Shown: positions 13,891 through 14,511 of the stretch, piece by piece
How positions within the stretch are numbered: position 1 is the first letter of the stretch
Layout: each line of letters opens with the position of its first letter
Assembly (NCBI GenBank): GCA_947631485.1
Contig: CANRLJ010000008.1
Location: 1-14,511, forward strand
Length of the DNA stretch: 14,511 bases
Source of the DNA: an uncultured Clostridia bacterium
Lineage (GTDB): Bacteria > Bacillota > Clostridia > Christensenellales > UBA1242
Direction: 5' to 3'
Notes under the pieces: model-generated
The model's input: only the letters and a program-made list of their open reading frames with translations
The model's database searches: none
Told to the model about the DNA's origin: nothing
Program-made: the position numbers and the translations under genes

Positions 13891-14235
13891 CTACTGTTCC
13901 TGTTTTAACAATTCTTCAAGTGAAGCTCCGGCCATTGTGCCCAAAGTGCCTTTCAGGACATTGAGTTGGTCATCATTGAGTTTTTGTATATAGCTGATAA
14001 TCTGTCTCTGAAGGGGAGTAAAACTGTCCAAGTGCAGCACGTTTTTGGTTTGGTGGCCTAGCAAATAATCGATTGAGCAACCAAAATAGTCGGCCATTTT
14101 GTTCAACATTTCAATAGAGGGGCTTATTTTATCTTGTTCGTAGTAGCAAAAAGTTGTTTTTGCAATATTTAGTGCTTGAGCACACTCTCTTTGCGTAAGG
14201 TTTAAATTTCGCCTTAAAATCTTTAAATTATCCAT
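13891..14235 (-). CDS. XRE-family HTH regulator, middle copy
   Basis: A 114-residue Cro/C1-type repressor, paralogue of its two neighbours. The helix-turn-helix (residues ~14-34, TQRECAQALNIAKTTFCYYE) is clearly different from that of the downstream copy, but from residue 48 the proteins are almost identical, including KNVLHLDSFTPLQR and YIQKLNDDQLNVLKG. The ATG has an AGGAGA site six bases upstream that also contains the stop codon of the preceding gene. The gap to the next gene is nine bases, so all are on one message. Confidence 0.92.
   Translation of the reverse strand: MDNLKILRRNLNLTQRECAQALNIAKTTFCYYEQDKISPSIEMLNKMADYFGCSIDYLLGHQTKNVLHLDSFTPLQRQIISYIQKLNDDQLNVLKGTLGTMAGASLEELLKQEQ
13958..14094 (-). 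repeat. Duplicated C-terminal segment, copy B
   Basis: Partner of 13604-13740 with exact runs at 13958-13994 and 14060-14094. The high DNA identity, against divergent N-terminal halves of the same genes, points to recent duplication or gene conversion of only this part. Confidence 0.9.
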
Positions 14236-14244
14236 TTCAATCTC

Positions 14245-14511
14245 CTATTGTTCTTGTTTTAGCAATTCTTCAAGCGGAGCACCTGCCATTGTGCCTAGTG
14301 TTCCTTTAATTACAAGCAGTTGCTCATCATTAAGTTTGAGAATATAGTTGATGATTTCTTTCTGTAGTTTTGTAAAATTGTCTGAGTGCAATATTTCTTG
14401 ACTTTTATGTTCTATTAAATAATCAACCGAGCAGCCAAAAAAATCTGCTAACTTTTTTAAAGTTGCAATATCAGGCTCATATCTATCCTTTTCGTAATGA
14501 CAATATGTCTG
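14245..14511 (-). CDS. XRE-family HTH regulator, third paralogue, 5'-truncated by the window edge
   Basis: The minus frame is open from base 14511 to a TAG at 14245-14247 and encodes 88 residues without a start, so the N-terminus lies beyond the window. It begins in the second half of the HTH (QTYCHYEKDRYEPD), then KKLADFFGCSVDYLIEH and ends GAPLEELLKQEQ, nearly the same end as the middle copy. The C-terminal domain is recognisably homologous but more diverged (EILHSDNFTKLQKEIINYI). It is first of the visible operon; the promoter and any operator are outside the window. Confidence 0.88.
   Translation of the reverse strand, partial: QTYCHYEKDRYEPDIATLKKLADFFGCSVDYLIEHKSQEILHSDNFTKLQKEIINYILKLNDEQLLVIKGTLGTMAGAPLEELLKQEQ

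Larger units (their letters stand above)
11204..14511. mobile_element. Left part of a putative tRNA-Val-associated integrative element
   Basis: From the tRNA 3' end rightwards the content changes from housekeeping genes to a tyrosine recombinase, a small frameshifted ORF, a tandem array of phage-type HTH regulators and a DUF3825-like gene, all on the minus strand. An integrase beside a tRNA is the standard arrangement for genomic islands and prophages. The distal end and its copy of the tRNA 3' sequence are not in the window, so type and size stay open. No structural phage or conjugation genes are visible here. Confidence 0.6.

Overview
The window looks like chromosome from a low-GC, spore-forming member of the Bacillota, most likely a clostridial lineage. 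The signs are spo0A, spoVG and a ypeB-like germination gene, AGGAGG-type ribosome binding sites, AT-rich intergenic DNA and compact Rho-independent terminators. The exact order or genus cannot be read from the sequence, and all family names below come from motif recognition, not from a search.

Bases 1-11200 are core chromosome. The window opens inside ypeB (its 5' end is outside) and continues with a convergent gene of unknown function and then spoVG on the minus strand. Divergent from spoVG is a three-gene plus-strand operon: murC, an alpha/beta hydrolase, and a MurF-type ligase whose usual UDP-binding N-terminus is replaced by a membrane region. A separately promoted unknown gene follows, then the ribosomal pair rplM-rpsI behind a structured leader. 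A convergent metallo-beta-lactamase-fold gene, spo0A, a secreted repeat-type surface protein and tRNA-Val(UAC) complete this part.

Bases 11204-14511 look like the integrase end of an integrative element inserted beside tRNA-Val. A minus-strand tyrosine recombinase sits about 100 bases from the tRNA. It is followed by about 440 bases without an intact gene, holding a frameshifted small ORF and a promoter-hairpin-terminator unit that looks like a small RNA. Beyond that is a minus-strand operon of three tandem paralogous HTH regulators (the first cut by the window edge) feeding into a DUF3825-like protein. The far end of the element lies outside the window.

The points most worth a second look are: a Spo0A whose phospho-acceptor Asp is Glu, with Spo0A-box-like sites in front of its own gene; a predicted small RNA whose 5' hairpin loop carries the 16S anti-Shine-Dalgarno sequence; a regulator array in which the HTH halves diverge while the C-terminal halves are almost identical; and the membrane-anchored MurF-like ligase paired with an alpha/beta hydrolase.
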